From: Oscillospiraceae bacterium
Lineage (GTDB): Bacteria; Bacillota; Clostridia; Oscillospirales; Oscillospiraceae
Reading direction: 5' to 3'
NCBI GenBank assembly: GCA_030625685.1
Contig: DAOUQJ010000006.1
Location: 87,693-151,692 of the forward strand
Length of the DNA stretch: 64,000 bases
In this document: in pieces, positions 51,407-60,780 of the stretch
Numbering within the stretch: position 1 is the stretch's first letter
Layout: every line of letters begins with the position of its first letter
Made by a program: the position numbers and the translations under genes
The notes under the pieces: model-generated
What the model was told of the DNA's origin: nothing
Databases searched by the model: none
Seen by the model: only the letters and a program-made list of their open reading frames with translations

Positions 51407-53461
51407 CTATTTACATTGTTTGGCTGCATCAATAGCTTTTTGCTGTGCTGCAGGAGGAGCTTCTTCATAGCGGACAAATTGGAAAGTGAAGAAACCACGG
51501 CTTTGTGTGATTGATCGCAAATCAATAGCATAGTCGGACATTTCTGCCATAGGCACTTCAGCATCTAATATTTGGTCACCATCAGCAGTGGGGTTCATCC
51601 CTAACACGCGACCACGTCGTTTGTTGAGGTCACCCATAACATCGCCAAGATAGTTGTCTGGAATGGTGACTTGTAAGGTGCCGATTGGTTCTAAGATAGT
51701 AGGAGACGCATTGGGAATTCCTTCTTTGTAAGCAATTTGTGCGGCGGTTTTGAAAGCCATTTCGTTTGAATCAACTGGGTGGTAAGAACCATCATATAAA
51801 GTAGCCTTCAAGCCAAGCATAGGATAGCCGGCTAAAACGCCGTGTTTGATAGAATCCCGTAATCCTTTTTCTACTGCAGGGAAATAGTTTTTGGGGACAC
51901 TGCCACCGAATACTTCTTCATTAAATATGAGATCATCACTTTCATCTTGAGGTTCAAAGCGAATCCACACGTCGCCAAACTGTCCACTGCCACCAGATTG
52001 TTTTTTGTGACGGCCGTGTGCGTTAAATGCTTTTTTTATTTTTTCGCAATATGCGATACGTGCAGGAACCAATTCTGCTTCCACACCATTTCGGATTTTT
52101 AAGCGATTGACTAGGACGTCGAGATGGATATCGCCAGCTCCTGCTATAACAAGCTGATGTGTTTGCGTGTTATGTTCTATTGTAAAGGAAGGATCTTCCT
52201 CGCGTAAACTTGTGAGACCAGAAGTGATTTTTTCTTCTTGTCCACGTACTTTTGCTTGAATTGCTTTGGAATAGCATGGCTGAGCAAATGGAATAGGTGG
52301 TAATTTGACAATGTGTTTTGGATCACACAATGTGGAACTGGTTTTGAGCTTTTCCATTTTGCTAATTGCGCCAATATCACCACTGACAATTTGTTTAACT
52401 TCATCGTGTTTTTTGCCGTTCATTTGATATAGACGTCCAAGTTTTTCGGTAGACTTTGAAGAAGTAAGACAAAGGGAAGCTTCCGCAGATAAAGTTCCGC
52501 ACATTACTTTGACAAAGGAAAATTTTCCATATTGATCTGATAATGTTTTAAATACATATGCACAGAATGGCTTGTTTGAGTCACAACTAACGGCAACAGA
52601 ATCACCTTGGTCATCAACCGCTTCAATTGGAGGGGCTTGTAATGGATTAGGCATCAAGTCAATGAGTGAAGAAAGTAAACGTTTTGTACCAAATCCACCA
52701 ACTGCATCGCCACATAGAACAGGCGTAATACTGCATTCAGCAACGCCAGTGGCTAGACCTTTTTTGATATCTTCTGCAGACAATTCTCCAGCTTCCAAAT
52801 ATTTATCAAGTAAAGATTCATCGCTAGAAGCAGCAGATTCCATCAGGGTCATACGGCTTTCTTCTATTTCAGATGCCAATTCAGCAGGGATTGGTATTTC
52901 GCCATTATAATCATATGCTTTCATATCAACCAAATCGACAAAAGAAGTTACGGTTTTATTATCGTTGATGATAGGATATACGATAGGGAGGATAGATGAT
53001 CCGAACGCAGTTTGCAGAGCGGATAATGTGTTTTTCAAATCTGAGTTTTCTTCGTTTGCACGAGAAATATAAATAAGTCTTGGTTTCTTTTTTGTGGAGA
53101 GCAATTTATAATTGCGTTCAGCACCAATGGATAATCCATCTCGCGCAGAACATACTAAAACGGCAGAATCACAGACAGATAGCGCTGAGGCTATTTCACC
53201 TGCAAAATCAAAGTTTCCAGGAGTATCCATGATGTTGAGTTTGTGGTCTTTATGGAAGATAGGAAGTACAGACATGGAAATGGAAATTTTTCGTTTTATT
53301 TCTTCTGAGGTATAATCAGAAATGGTATTTCCATCGGCAATATTGCCAAGTCGATCCGATGCTCCAGTGATAAACGACATACTTTCAGCTAGTGAAGTTT
53401 TACCACTTCCGCTGTGGCCTAGTAAACAAATGTTACGGATTTTCTCTGCAGAATAGATCAT
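51407..53461 (-). CDS. EF-G-like GTPase-family protein lacking the NKxD motif
   Basis: The 684-aa protein has all five EF-G domains in order. The P-loop reads GHSGSGKTS rather than the AHIDAGKT of true EF-G, as in the EF-G2-type paralogues; G3 is DTPGNFDF. At G4, where NKMD should recognise guanine, it has ISRANEEN, so both the Lys and the Asp are lost. Domains II-V are well kept, including GGSGQFGDVWIRFEP and HPVDSNEMAFKTAAQIAYKEG. It may bind nucleotide loosely or act without GTP. AAAGGAGAG precedes the ATG. It stands alone, facing the wal operon. Confidence 0.85.
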   Translation of the reverse strand: MIYSAEKIRNICLLGHSGSGKTSLAESMSFITGASDRLGNIADGNTISDYTSEEIKRKISISMSVLPIFHKDHKLNIMDTPGNFDFAGEIASALSVCDSAVLVCSARDGLSIGAERNYKLLSTKKKPRLIYISRANEENSDLKNTLSALQTAFGSSILPIVYPIINDNKTVTSFVDLVDMKAYDYNGEIPIPAELASEIEESRMTLMESAASSDESLLDKYLEAGELSAEDIKKGLATGVAECSITPVLCGDAVGGFGTKRLLSSLIDLMPNPLQAPPIEAVDDQGDSVAVSCDSNKPFCAYVFKTLSDQYGKFSFVKVMCGTLSAEASLCLTSSKSTEKLGRLYQMNGKKHDEVKQIVSGDIGAISKMEKLKTSSTLCDPKHIVKLPPIPFAQPCYSKAIQAKVRGQEEKITSGLTSLREEDPSFTIEHNTQTHQLVIAGAGDIHLDVLVNRLKIRNGVEAELVPARIAYCEKIKKAFNAHGRHKKQSGGSGQFGDVWIRFEPQDESDDLIFNEEVFGGSVPKNYFPAVEKGLRDSIKHGVLAGYPMLGLKATLYDGSYHPVDSNEMAFKTAAQIAYKEGIPNASPTILEPIGTLQVTIPDNYLGDVMGDLNKRRGRVLGMNPTADGDQILDAEVPMAEMSDYAIDLRSITQSRGFFTFQFVRYEEAPPAAQQKAIDAAKQCK

Positions 53462-53832
53462 AGTGATTTCTCTCCTTTTTCATATCGGTTAGGGGCTATA
53501 TCCCGCCTAATTTTATTGAAAGGTGTTATGCTCTATTTGGTTGATAAGCGATAATGTATATTTGCTTTTCATGCAGGGGAACGTTTGTTAGACTGGTTTA
53601 TTATGCTGTATGTGTTGCGCTTTCCATTTAGACTGTTTTGCAAGATTGTTTTGTATATTGTACAACAATGGAGGTTAGTTTTCAATAAAAAATTGTGCAT
53701 TTTTAAAAATGCATGAAGTGTGTTTTGATTTATATATGAATAAATTGAGAAGATGCAGTTCATTATTTGATGAATTTGTGCAATTGTTAGAAATGGGCAA
53801 ATATATCACCTCTAATGCATTAGTGAATTACA
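53462..53832. other. Intergenic region before the Mn riboswitch
   Basis: About 370 bases with no credible gene. A plus-strand frame that starts at 53709 runs into the promoter and the riboswitch and has no ribosome site, so it is not called. Confidence 0.6.
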
Positions 53833-53861
53833 TTGACAAAATGGAGGAATTATGGTACAAA
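53833..53861 (+). promoter_or_regulatory. Promoter of the riboswitch-ATPase unit
   Basis: TTGACA (53833-53838), a 17-base spacer and an extended -10 (TGG then TACAAA, 53853-53861). Transcription would start at about 53867, the first base of the aptamer stem. Confidence 0.75.
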
Positions 53862-53866
53862 AAAGG

Positions 53867-53955
53867 AGATAAGGGAGTAGTCGCCGCGTGAGCGGGATGA
53901 AGTCAACATACCCAGAGTTTACTCTTGGCTTCACCTTAATTGACAAGACTTATCT
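53867..53955 (+). promoter_or_regulatory. yybP-ykoY (manganese) riboswitch aptamer
   Basis: The closing stem AGATAAG (53867-53873) pairs with CTTATCT (53949-53955). Inside is the conserved start GGGAGTAG, a GC-rich hairpin CCGCGTGAGCGG and a second long arm GAAGTCAAC...CTTGGCTTCACC, followed by CAAGACTTATC. This is the architecture of the yybP-ykoY family, which binds Mn2+ and controls Mn exporters. It directly precedes a P-type ATPase gene, a known arrangement for this riboswitch. Confidence 0.8.
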
Positions 53956-54009
53956 GCCTTGGGCAGAGGAGTTTTGTTTAGCCTCTGCAAACAAAGCAGA
54001 GGTTTTTTT
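53956..54009 (+). terminator. Expression platform with competing terminator and antiterminator
   Basis: The terminator is CCTCTGC (53982-53988) with GCAGAGG (53996-54002), then seven T residues. An identical GCAGAGG at 53963-53969 can instead pair with CCTCTGC and block it. That copy can be trapped by TCTGCC (53954-53959), which overlaps the aptamer closing stem. Ligand binding that locks the stem would free the antiterminator, an ON switch. Confidence 0.8.
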
Positions 54010-54041
54010 ATGCCTTTGTGATGATTGAAAGGATGTGCAAA

Positions 54042-56696
54042 ATGACAATACAGGGATTAACGGATGAACAGGTCATTGATGCGAGAAACCGCAAAGGGAC
54101 CAACCGCATTTCAAAGCAGAAAACAGAAGGGTTTTATAAAAAACTAGTACAGAACTTTAAAGATCCTATGGTTCAGATTTTATGTGTTGCACTAATTATA
54201 AACTTTGTTTTTGCAGTGCTCGGTGAGACCGAATGGTATGAAGCCGTCGGAATAGCGATAGCAATTATTATTGCAGTATTGGTATCGACTTTATCGGAAC
54301 ATCGAAATGAAACTGCGTTTCAGCGTTTACAAGAGGAAGCATCCAAAGCGGTGTGCAAAGTGTATCGAAATGGTGCGCTTATGGAAGTTTCAGTAGATGA
54401 TGTAGTAGTTGGAGATTGGGTTCTTCTGCAATTGGGAGACAAAATTCCAGCTGATGGTGTCTTGAGAAAGGGCATCGTACAAGTGGACCAGTCGACACTC
54501 AATGGCGAGTCTGAGGAAATTGAGAAAATTGCCTCTTCAGAAGAGTTTCAAATGGACACAGTCGATTTATTGCAACCAAATCAACTTTATTCTGGTTGTT
54601 TGATTTGTGGTGGCGAAGGTGTTATGGAAGTTGTCAAAGTAGGGGATGCATCCCTTTATGGACAATTGGCTAAGGAACTTCAAACAGAGCAGAGAGATTC
54701 TCCGCTTAAAGTGAAACTCAAACAATTGGCTAAGACTATTAGCGTATTTGGATATACTGGCGGTGTTGTCATTGCACTAGCATATATGTTCCAAAAAGCG
54801 GTAGTTGAACAAAATTTTGACTCAGTTGCCATTGCACATTATTTTCAAAGTGGAATGCCGATACTTTCGGATTTGTTATCTGCGTTGATGTTTGCTGTTA
54901 TTATTATTGTAATGGCAGTCCCTGAAGGATTACCACTTATGATTGCAATTGTTTCCGCGCAAAATATGGGTAATATGCTGAAAGATCAAGTGTTAGTCAG
55001 AAAAATTACAGGAATCGAAACAGCCGGAAGCCTCAATGTTTTGCTAACAGATAAAACAGGCACGTTAACTAAGGGGCAACTTGAAATGACCGCATTTATT
55101 GATGGAAGTGTGGAAAATTATGATACTTATGATAAAATTCCAGATGCATTGAAAACACTCTTTTCACTCAATGCATGCTACAATACAAGTGCTTCAATAA
55201 CAAAGGAGACCGATAGTGAGCTTCGTATATTAGGTGGTAATGCTACAGAACGAGCAATGCTTGAGTTTATGAAAGATAGTGAGAGATGTACACAAACAAC
55301 CGTACTTTCTAATATTCCTTTTGACAGTAAAAACAAGTATTCTATAGCACAGGTGAGTCGCAATGGAAAGAAAATGTCACTGCTTAAAGGTGCTCCAGAA
55401 AAGATTTTATCTCATTGCAACAAGTATTATAATATAAATGGAGAAACGCTTAACTTCGGAACGGCTGAACACGAAAAATTCGATCATAAAATGGATGAGT
55501 TAGCTCATAAGGCCATGCGATTACTGGTGTTGGCTGTTTCAGAAGAGAATGGATCTTGCGAAAAAATCGAAGATAGTACATGGGCACTTGTTGGTGTGGT
55601 TGCAATTCGTGATGAGGTTCGCCCAGAAGCCGTGGAAGCGATTACGTATGTCCACAGAGCAGGCATACAAGTGGTGATGATTACTGGAGATCGTAAAGAA
55701 ACTGCTAGAGCAATTGCAGAGGAAACAGGAATTATTTCAGATGTTGAACACGTCATTTTGACATCTGATGAGCTTGCCCAATTATCTGATGAACAAATCA
55801 AAGAAATGTTGCCACAACTACGCGTGATTGCACGTGCACTTCCTTCAGATAAACACCGGTTAGTACAATTGGCGCAAGAAGAAGACTTAGTGGTTGGAAT
55901 GACAGGTGATGGTGTGAACGATGCGCCAGCACTGAAAAAAGCGGATGTTGGTTTTGCCATGGGTTCTGGAACTGAAGTCGCAAAAGAAGCCGGGGATATT
56001 GTGATACTTGACGATAATTTCAGTTCTGTAGGACAAGCAATTTTGTACGGCAGGACGATTTATACGAGCATACGAAAATTTATTATTTTCCAGCTCACCA
56101 TCAATGTTTCAGCTGTTTTGGTTTCATTTATGGCGCCATTACTGGGTATGCCACAACCTCTTACCATTACGCAAATTTTATGGATTAATCTTGTGATGGA
56201 TACGATGGCAGCGATGGCATTTGGCGGAGAACCTGCACTGATTCGATATATGAATGACAAACCGCGACGCAGAGATGAATCCATCATCAGTTCAACTATG
56301 AAGTGGGCGATTCTCGTTGACTCATTGTGGATTACATTTATCAGTTATGTATTCTTACAGACGAGTTTTGTTGCTGAAGGTTTCAGAACAGATGCTGAAG
56401 GACGTTATTTATTAACAGGTTTCTTTGCGGCGTTTGTATTTATGGCGATGTTTAACGCGTTTAATGCAAGAACTGAGAGTTGGAATCTATTAGAATATAT
56501 TAAAGATAATCCAGCGTTCCCAAGGGTCATGGCTACCATTTTTGTAGTGCAGATACTACTGGTTCAATTTGGTGGTAGTGTTTTCCGTTGTTATGGATTG
56601 AATTTGAGAGAATGGGTACTAGTTATCATAAGTTCAATGTTGATTATTCCTGTTGATTTGTTCAGAAAGAATTTATTTAATTTTAAAAGTATATAA
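54042..56696 (+). CDS. P2-type cation ATPase, probably Mn2+/Ca2+ exporter
   Basis: The 884-aa P-type ATPase has the full set of motifs: LNGES in the actuator domain, VPEGLP in membrane helix 4, phospho-acceptor Asp337 in LLTDKTGTL, and TGDGVNDAPALKKADVGFAMG. The PEGLP helix and NLVMDTMAAMAF in helix 6 place it with the Ca2+-type (PMCA/SERCA-like) pumps. The manganese riboswitch upstream suggests that Mn2+ is the main cargo, as for other ATPases under this element. The ATG at 54042 follows AAAGGA; the GTG at 54018 and ATG at 54021 precede that site. It ends at a strong palindrome terminator. Confidence 0.92.
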   Translation: MTIQGLTDEQVIDARNRKGTNRISKQKTEGFYKKLVQNFKDPMVQILCVALIINFVFAVLGETEWYEAVGIAIAIIIAVLVSTLSEHRNETAFQRLQEEASKAVCKVYRNGALMEVSVDDVVVGDWVLLQLGDKIPADGVLRKGIVQVDQSTLNGESEEIEKIASSEEFQMDTVDLLQPNQLYSGCLICGGEGVMEVVKVGDASLYGQLAKELQTEQRDSPLKVKLKQLAKTISVFGYTGGVVIALAYMFQKAVVEQNFDSVAIAHYFQSGMPILSDLLSALMFAVIIIVMAVPEGLPLMIAIVSAQNMGNMLKDQVLVRKITGIETAGSLNVLLTDKTGTLTKGQLEMTAFIDGSVENYDTYDKIPDALKTLFSLNACYNTSASITKETDSELRILGGNATERAMLEFMKDSERCTQTTVLSNIPFDSKNKYSIAQVSRNGKKMSLLKGAPEKILSHCNKYYNINGETLNFGTAEHEKFDHKMDELAHKAMRLLVLAVSEENGSCEKIEDSTWALVGVVAIRDEVRPEAVEAITYVHRAGIQVVMITGDRKETARAIAEETGIISDVEHVILTSDELAQLSDEQIKEMLPQLRVIARALPSDKHRLVQLAQEEDLVVGMTGDGVNDAPALKKADVGFAMGSGTEVAKEAGDIVILDDNFSSVGQAILYGRTIYTSIRKFIIFQLTINVSAVLVSFMAPLLGMPQPLTITQILWINLVMDTMAAMAFGGEPALIRYMNDKPRRRDESIISSTMKWAILVDSLWITFISYVFLQTSFVAEGFRTDAEGRYLLTGFFAAFVFMAMFNAFNARTESWNLLEYIKDNPAFPRVMATIFVVQILLVQFGGSVFRCYGLNLREWVLVIISSMLIIPVDLFRKNLFNFKSI

Positions 56697-56704
56697 TAGG
56701 GCAT

Positions 56705-56740
56705 AAAAAATGTGTATCCAGATCTGGATACACATTTTTT
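56705..56740. terminator. Bidirectional terminator (perfect 36-base palindrome)
   Basis: AAAAAATGTGTATCCAGA and its exact complement, with A/T runs at both ends, between the convergent ATPase and asnS genes. Confidence 0.9.
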
Positions 56741-56748
56741 AAATTTTA

Positions 56749-58143
56749 TTAAAAGTCCGCAGTGCCCACTGTGCGAGGATGAGGGAGTACGTCGCGGATA
56801 TTGGAGACACCAGTTAGATACATGACCATTCGTTCGAATCCTAGACCAAAACCTGAATGTGTGCAACCACCATAGCGACGCAAATCTAGATACCACCAGT
56901 AGTCTTTTGGGTCAAGATTCATCTCGTTGAGACGTTTTTCTAAATAATCAAGGCGCTCTTCACGTTGAGAACCACCTAAAATTTCGCCAATGCCTGGGAC
57001 TAAGCAGTCGCAAGCTGCTACAGTTTTGCCATCGTCATTAAGACGCATATAAAAGGCCTTGATGTCTTTTGGATAATCTGTGACAAAAACAGGTCGATTG
57101 AAGTGTTGTTCTGTGAGATAACGTTCATGTTCTGTTTGTAGATCGCAACCCCATTCAACTGGATAATCGAATTTAACGTTGGATTTCTGTAAGATCTCAA
57201 CGGCTTCAGTATAGGTGACTTGACCAAAGTCTGAGGAAACAACGGCATTGAGTCGTTCGAGAAGACCTTTATCAACAAAAGAATTGAAAAATGCAATTTC
57301 ATCTGGGCATTTGTCCAAAACGGTTGATATTACATGCTTAATCATAGCTTCCGCAACTTCCATATCTCCATTTAAATCACAGAATGCTATTTCAGGTTCA
57401 ATCATCCAGAATTCAGCTGCATGACGTTGGGTGTTTGAATTTTCTGCTCGGAATGTTGGGCCGAAGGTGTAGACATTACCGAACGCCATTGCAAAGTTTT
57501 CAGCGTTGAGTTGACCTGATACGGTTAGGCTGGCTTCTTTACCAAAAAAGTCTTGAGAATAATCAACTTTGTTTTCTTCTGTTAAAGGAATGTTCTTGAA
57601 ATCGAGTGTGCTGACATGGAACATTTCACCAGCGCCTTCACAGTCTGATGCTGTGATGATTGGTGTGTGTACATATACAAAGCCATTGTCCTGGAAAAAG
57701 GTATGAACGGCATGAGCTGCAATAGAACGTACACGGAAGACTGCTGAGTATAGGTTGGTGCGTGGGCGTAGATGTGCTATACTACGCAAAAATTCTACGC
57801 CATGTCGTTTCTTTTGCAAAGGATAGTCAGAGGCGGAGGTACCTTCTACTTTAATAGAAGTGGCTTTTAGTTCTAAAGGCTGTTTTGCTTCTGGAGTGAG
57901 AAGCACAGTTCCTTCAATGCACAAAGCAGCACCTACGTTTTGCTTGCATATATCTTTGAAGTTTGGAAGAGCTTGTTCATCAAACACAATCTGAATATTT
58001 TTAAAACAGCTGCCGTCATTGAGCTCAATAAAGCCGAATGTTTTCATATCTCGAATGGTTCTTACCCAACCGCATAGTGTTACTTGAGTTTTGTCAAATT
58101 GCTCTTTATCTGCAAAGATACGAGCGACTTCAGTTCGTTTCAT
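56749..58143 (-). CDS. asnS: Asparaginyl-tRNA synthetase
   Basis: The 464-aa class IIb synthetase charges tRNA-Asn. It has an OB-fold anticodon-binding domain ([24 protein letters not shown]), motif 2 ([24 protein letters not shown]) and motif 3 ([21 protein letters not shown]). The Asn-specific rather than Asp-specific form is shown by the overall length and the AsnRS-type motif 2. AAAGGA lies before the ATG. prfC ends 18 bases upstream on the same strand, so the two are cotranscribed; no T-box leader is present. Confidence 0.95.
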   Translation of the reverse strand: MKRTEVARIFADKEQFDKTQVTLCGWVRTIRDMKTFGFIELNDGSCFKNIQIVFDEQALPNFKDICKQNVGAALCIEGTVLLTPEAKQPLELKATSIKVEGTSASDYPLQKKRHGVEFLRSIAHLRPRTNLYSAVFRVRSIAAHAVHTFFQDNGFVYVHTPIITASDCEGAGEMFHVSTLDFKNIPLTEENKVDYSQDFFGKEASLTVSGQLNAENFAMAFGNVYTFGPTFRAENSNTQRHAAEFWMIEPEIAFCDLNGDMEVAEAMIKHVISTVLDKCPDEIAFFNSFVDKGLLERLNAVVSSDFGQVTYTEAVEILQKSNVKFDYPVEWGCDLQTEHERYLTEQHFNRPVFVTDYPKDIKAFYMRLNDDGKTVAACDCLVPGIGEILGGSQREERLDYLEKRLNEMNLDPKDYWWYLDLRRYGGCTHSGFGLGFERMVMYLTGVSNIRDVLPHPRTVGTADF

Positions 58144-58161
58144 TGTGTTTCAGTCCTTTCC

Positions 58162-59760
58162 TTATACTTGTTTTGCTGTGTTGAATTCAGTTAACACCAA
58201 ATCTTTGTTTTTATCTTGCACCCAGTTAATTGACCATGCGGTGGAAAATAGCAGTAGCTTTCCACCACGGTAGTCTTCAACCATTTTAGTGTCATTGCTG
58301 AGTATTAAATCATCTTCTGTTACATCTGTTGGCTCTTCAATCCAACGGAGGAATTGGTATGGTAGTCCTTCGCGGTGAATTTCCACATTGTATTCATTGC
58401 GTAAGCGGTATTCTAATACATCAAATTGTAGAGTGCCAACGACACCTACAATAACTTCTTCCATACCACTATAAGGCATTTTAAATATTTGAATTGCACC
58501 TTCTTGTGCAATTTGTTCCGCGCCTTTTAAGAATTGCTTGCGTTTCATTGTGTCGATAGGGCGTACGCGAGCAAAGTGTTCTGGCGCAAAGGTGGGGATT
58601 GGGTCGAAGAAGAAGCGGTTGCCCGAAGTGCATAGAGTGTCACCAATAGAAAAAATACCTGGGTCAAAAACACCGATGATATCACCTGCGTAGGCCTCTG
58701 AAACCATTTCACGTTCAGCTGCCATAATTTGTTGAGGTTGGGAAAGACGGATTTTCTTTTTGCCTTGCATGTGATAGACTTCACTGTCTTTGAGAAAGTG
58801 ACCAGAACAAATTCGCATGAAAGCAATTCGATCACGGTGCGCTTTATTCATGTTGGCTTGAATCTTGAAGACAAAAGCTGAAAAATCATTGTCCATAGAA
58901 TCAATCAAACCTTTGTTTGAATTGCGTGGCAATGGGGTTGAGGTCATTTGTAAAAACTGTTCTAAAAAAGGTTCAATTCCGAAATTCTTTAAAGCAGAGC
59001 CGAAGAAAACAGGTGATAGCTTACCAGTTTCTACTCTCTTTTCATCAAATTCACAAGAAGCACCATCTAAAAGTTCGATATCATCTTGCAATTGTTGGTG
59101 TAGATTTTGTGTTATCCAATCAGAAAGATTTGGGTCATCTAAGGAGACTTGTACACTGGTTGCAATTTTTGAGCCATCTTGTCCACTGAATTGCAAAATT
59201 TCTTGTTTTTCACGGTCATAGACACCTTGAAAGTCTGCGCCACATCCAATGGGCCAGTTGACAGGGTAAGTTTCGATTCCAAGCTCTTTTTCAATTTCTT
59301 CGCATAATTCAAAAGGGTCTTTTGCTTCCCGGTCCATTTTGTTGATAAACGTAAATATAGGAATATTGCGCATGACGCAAACTTTGAAGAGTTTACGTGT
59401 CTGAGCTTCTACACCTTTTGCAGCATCAATAACCATCACGGCAGAGTCAGCGGCCATCAAAGTGCGGTAGGTATCTTCAGAAAAATCTTGGTGTCCTGGG
59501 GTATCAAGAATATTGATGCAGTAACCATCATATTGAAACTGCAGAACGGAGGATGTAACTGAAATTCCGCGTTGTTTTTCGATTTCCATCCAATCTGAAA
59601 TGGCAGCGCGGCTATTTTTTTTGCCTTTGACAGCGCCCGCTTGTGCAATGGCGCCCCCGTATAAAAGGAATTTTTCTGTGAGTGTTGTTTTACCTGCGTC
59701 TGGATGAGAGATAATGGCAAAGGTTCTTCTGCGTTCAATCTCTTTTCTTTGTTGCGACAA
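58162..59760 (-). CDS. prfC: Peptide chain release factor 3
   Basis: The 532-aa GTPase recycles RF1/RF2 from the ribosome after peptide release. It has the P-loop SHPDAGKTTLTEKFLLYGGAI, the RF3-type KGKKNSRAAISDWMEIEKQRGISVTSS switch, DTPGHQDFSEDTYR and NKMDREAKDP. The C-terminal domains are complete. It starts with TTG after GGGAGG, and AAGGG/CCCTT around that site can form a small hairpin. RF2 is also in this window. asnS follows in the same transcript. Confidence 0.95.
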   Translation of the reverse strand: MSQQRKEIERRRTFAIISHPDAGKTTLTEKFLLYGGAIAQAGAVKGKKNSRAAISDWMEIEKQRGISVTSSVLQFQYDGYCINILDTPGHQDFSEDTYRTLMAADSAVMVIDAAKGVEAQTRKLFKVCVMRNIPIFTFINKMDREAKDPFELCEEIEKELGIETYPVNWPIGCGADFQGVYDREKQEILQFSGQDGSKIATSVQVSLDDPNLSDWITQNLHQQLQDDIELLDGASCEFDEKRVETGKLSPVFFGSALKNFGIEPFLEQFLQMTSTPLPRNSNKGLIDSMDNDFSAFVFKIQANMNKAHRDRIAFMRICSGHFLKDSEVYHMQGKKKIRLSQPQQIMAAEREMVSEAYAGDIIGVFDPGIFSIGDTLCTSGNRFFFDPIPTFAPEHFARVRPIDTMKRKQFLKGAEQIAQEGAIQIFKMPYSGMEEVIVGVVGTLQFDVLEYRLRNEYNVEIHREGLPYQFLRWIEEPTDVTEDDLILSNDTKMVEDYRGGKLLLFSTAWSINWVQDKNKDLVLTEFNTAKQV

Positions 59761-59815
59761 AGGGTTTCGCCTCCCTTAAAAACATTAGAAATAAAAGTAT
59801 AATAGACGATTTTTC

Positions 59816-59844
59816 ATTATACTATACTTTTTCTCCCTGAGCAA
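59816..59844 (-). promoter_or_regulatory. prfC promoter
   Basis: Leftward TTGCTC (59844-59839), a 17-base spacer and a perfect TATAAT (59821-59816), about 56 bases before the start codon. Confidence 0.7.
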
Positions 59845-59854
59845 GAGAGACTTT

Positions 59855-59901
59855 TGAAAAAACGCCCTAGCTTTCAGATGAAAAGCTAGGGCATTTTTTC
59901 A
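59855..59901 (-). terminator. Terminator after the hypothetical gene at 59906
   Basis: TGAAAAAA-C-GCCCTAGCTTT and its near-complement form a stem of about 19 pairs with a short loop and T run on the minus strand. Confidence 0.85.
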
Positions 59902-59905
59902 AAGT

Positions 59906-60691
59906 TTAATTCTCATTTAGGATATCTATTAATATATCATCAACTTGAGGATATAACATGAAACATTCTGTTATATTTAAGTTTTTTGCAAGTGAGAATT
60001 TTCTATGAATACTTTTGGCGTCGTCATATAAAATGAAATGTGCTGAACCATATTGATTTAAATATGTAAAATAGTTTGCACATAACTCATTAGAATAAAA
60101 AATGGAGGGAGATGTGGTTTGGATTCGTTTTTGTAGTTCAAGTCGGGAAAGAGAAGTGCTTTTCCCTTTTAGGGTTGGAAGAGAAAACGCTTCTGCACAT
60201 CGTTCAATGGATAATGTAATTCTGTTCGAACCATAAGTTTGTTTTGCTGAGGTTAATCTTTGCTGCAAGCTTCCGCCAGAGATAGCGCTTGAGATAATAA
60301 TGTTTGCAGACTTTGAATATGAATGATAGCATTCAGGTAGGTATAATCGCAAATTCTGTTTGTGCATCATTGTGTCTAGCTGCTTTATCAATGAAACCGT
60401 TCTTTGCGTGGGCGATTTAGAAAAATCAAGTATTGCACCGCGATAATGTTGTGTTTTGCATTCTTTAATTAGTTGCTGGATAATTGACGGAATTTCACTG
60501 TTTTCATTCCAACTGTCGCCATCAAGGAACAAAAGGTCGTTTTTCTGAGTATCGCTAAGAGGGGCTTTTATTAAAGCGCCTTCGCGGGAAAAACGATATG
60601 CCATGTGTGCGATGGGAAGCTTAAATGCTTTTGCTTGTGCTAGTTTATCTGGTGGGGTTAATAGTACAGTTTTGATTGGGATTTGATTCAT
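59906..60691 (-). CDS. Hypothetical protein, possible TIM-barrel glycosidase-like fold
   Basis: A 261-aa cytoplasmic-looking protein without signal peptide. Its pattern of strands and helices (RGAILDFSKSPTQRTVSLIKQLD, NLRLYLPECYHSYSKSANIIIS, YGSNRITLSIERCAEAF) recalls TIM-barrel proteins such as glycoside hydrolase 18 relatives, but the DxxDxDxE catalytic motif is absent, so enzyme activity is doubtful. I do not recognise the family. The ATG at 60691 follows AAGGGGGTAT; the longer frame to 60751 overlaps the promoter of the divergent yqeG gene. Confidence 0.65.
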   Translation of the reverse strand: MNQIPIKTVLLTPPDKLAQAKAFKLPIAHMAYRFSREGALIKAPLSDTQKNDLLFLDGDSWNENSEIPSIIQQLIKECKTQHYRGAILDFSKSPTQRTVSLIKQLDTMMHKQNLRLYLPECYHSYSKSANIIISSAISGGSLQQRLTSAKQTYGSNRITLSIERCAEAFSLPTLKGKSTSLSRLELQKRIQTTSPSIFYSNELCANYFTYLNQYGSAHFILYDDAKSIHRKFSLAKNLNITECFMLYPQVDDILIDILNEN

Positions 60692-60703
60692 AAGATACCC
60701 CCT

Positions 60704-60731
60704 TGTTAATAAATATGATTGGTTGTATAAT
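60704..60731 (+). promoter_or_regulatory. Promoter of the YqeG-like gene
   Basis: TTGTTA (60704-60709), a 16-base spacer and TATAAT (60726-60731), about 50 bases before the start codon. Confidence 0.65.
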
Positions 60732-60780
60732 ACGCTATAAGTTATATGCAAATGTGTGAAAAATTAGAAGGAGAGCAAAT

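Noticed and set aside
53709..53891. 60-codon plus-strand frame
   Set aside because: It crosses the promoter at 53833-53861 and enters the Mn riboswitch aptamer; no ribosome site.
58144..58161. T-box leader for asnS
   Set aside because: Only 18 bases separate prfC and asnS.
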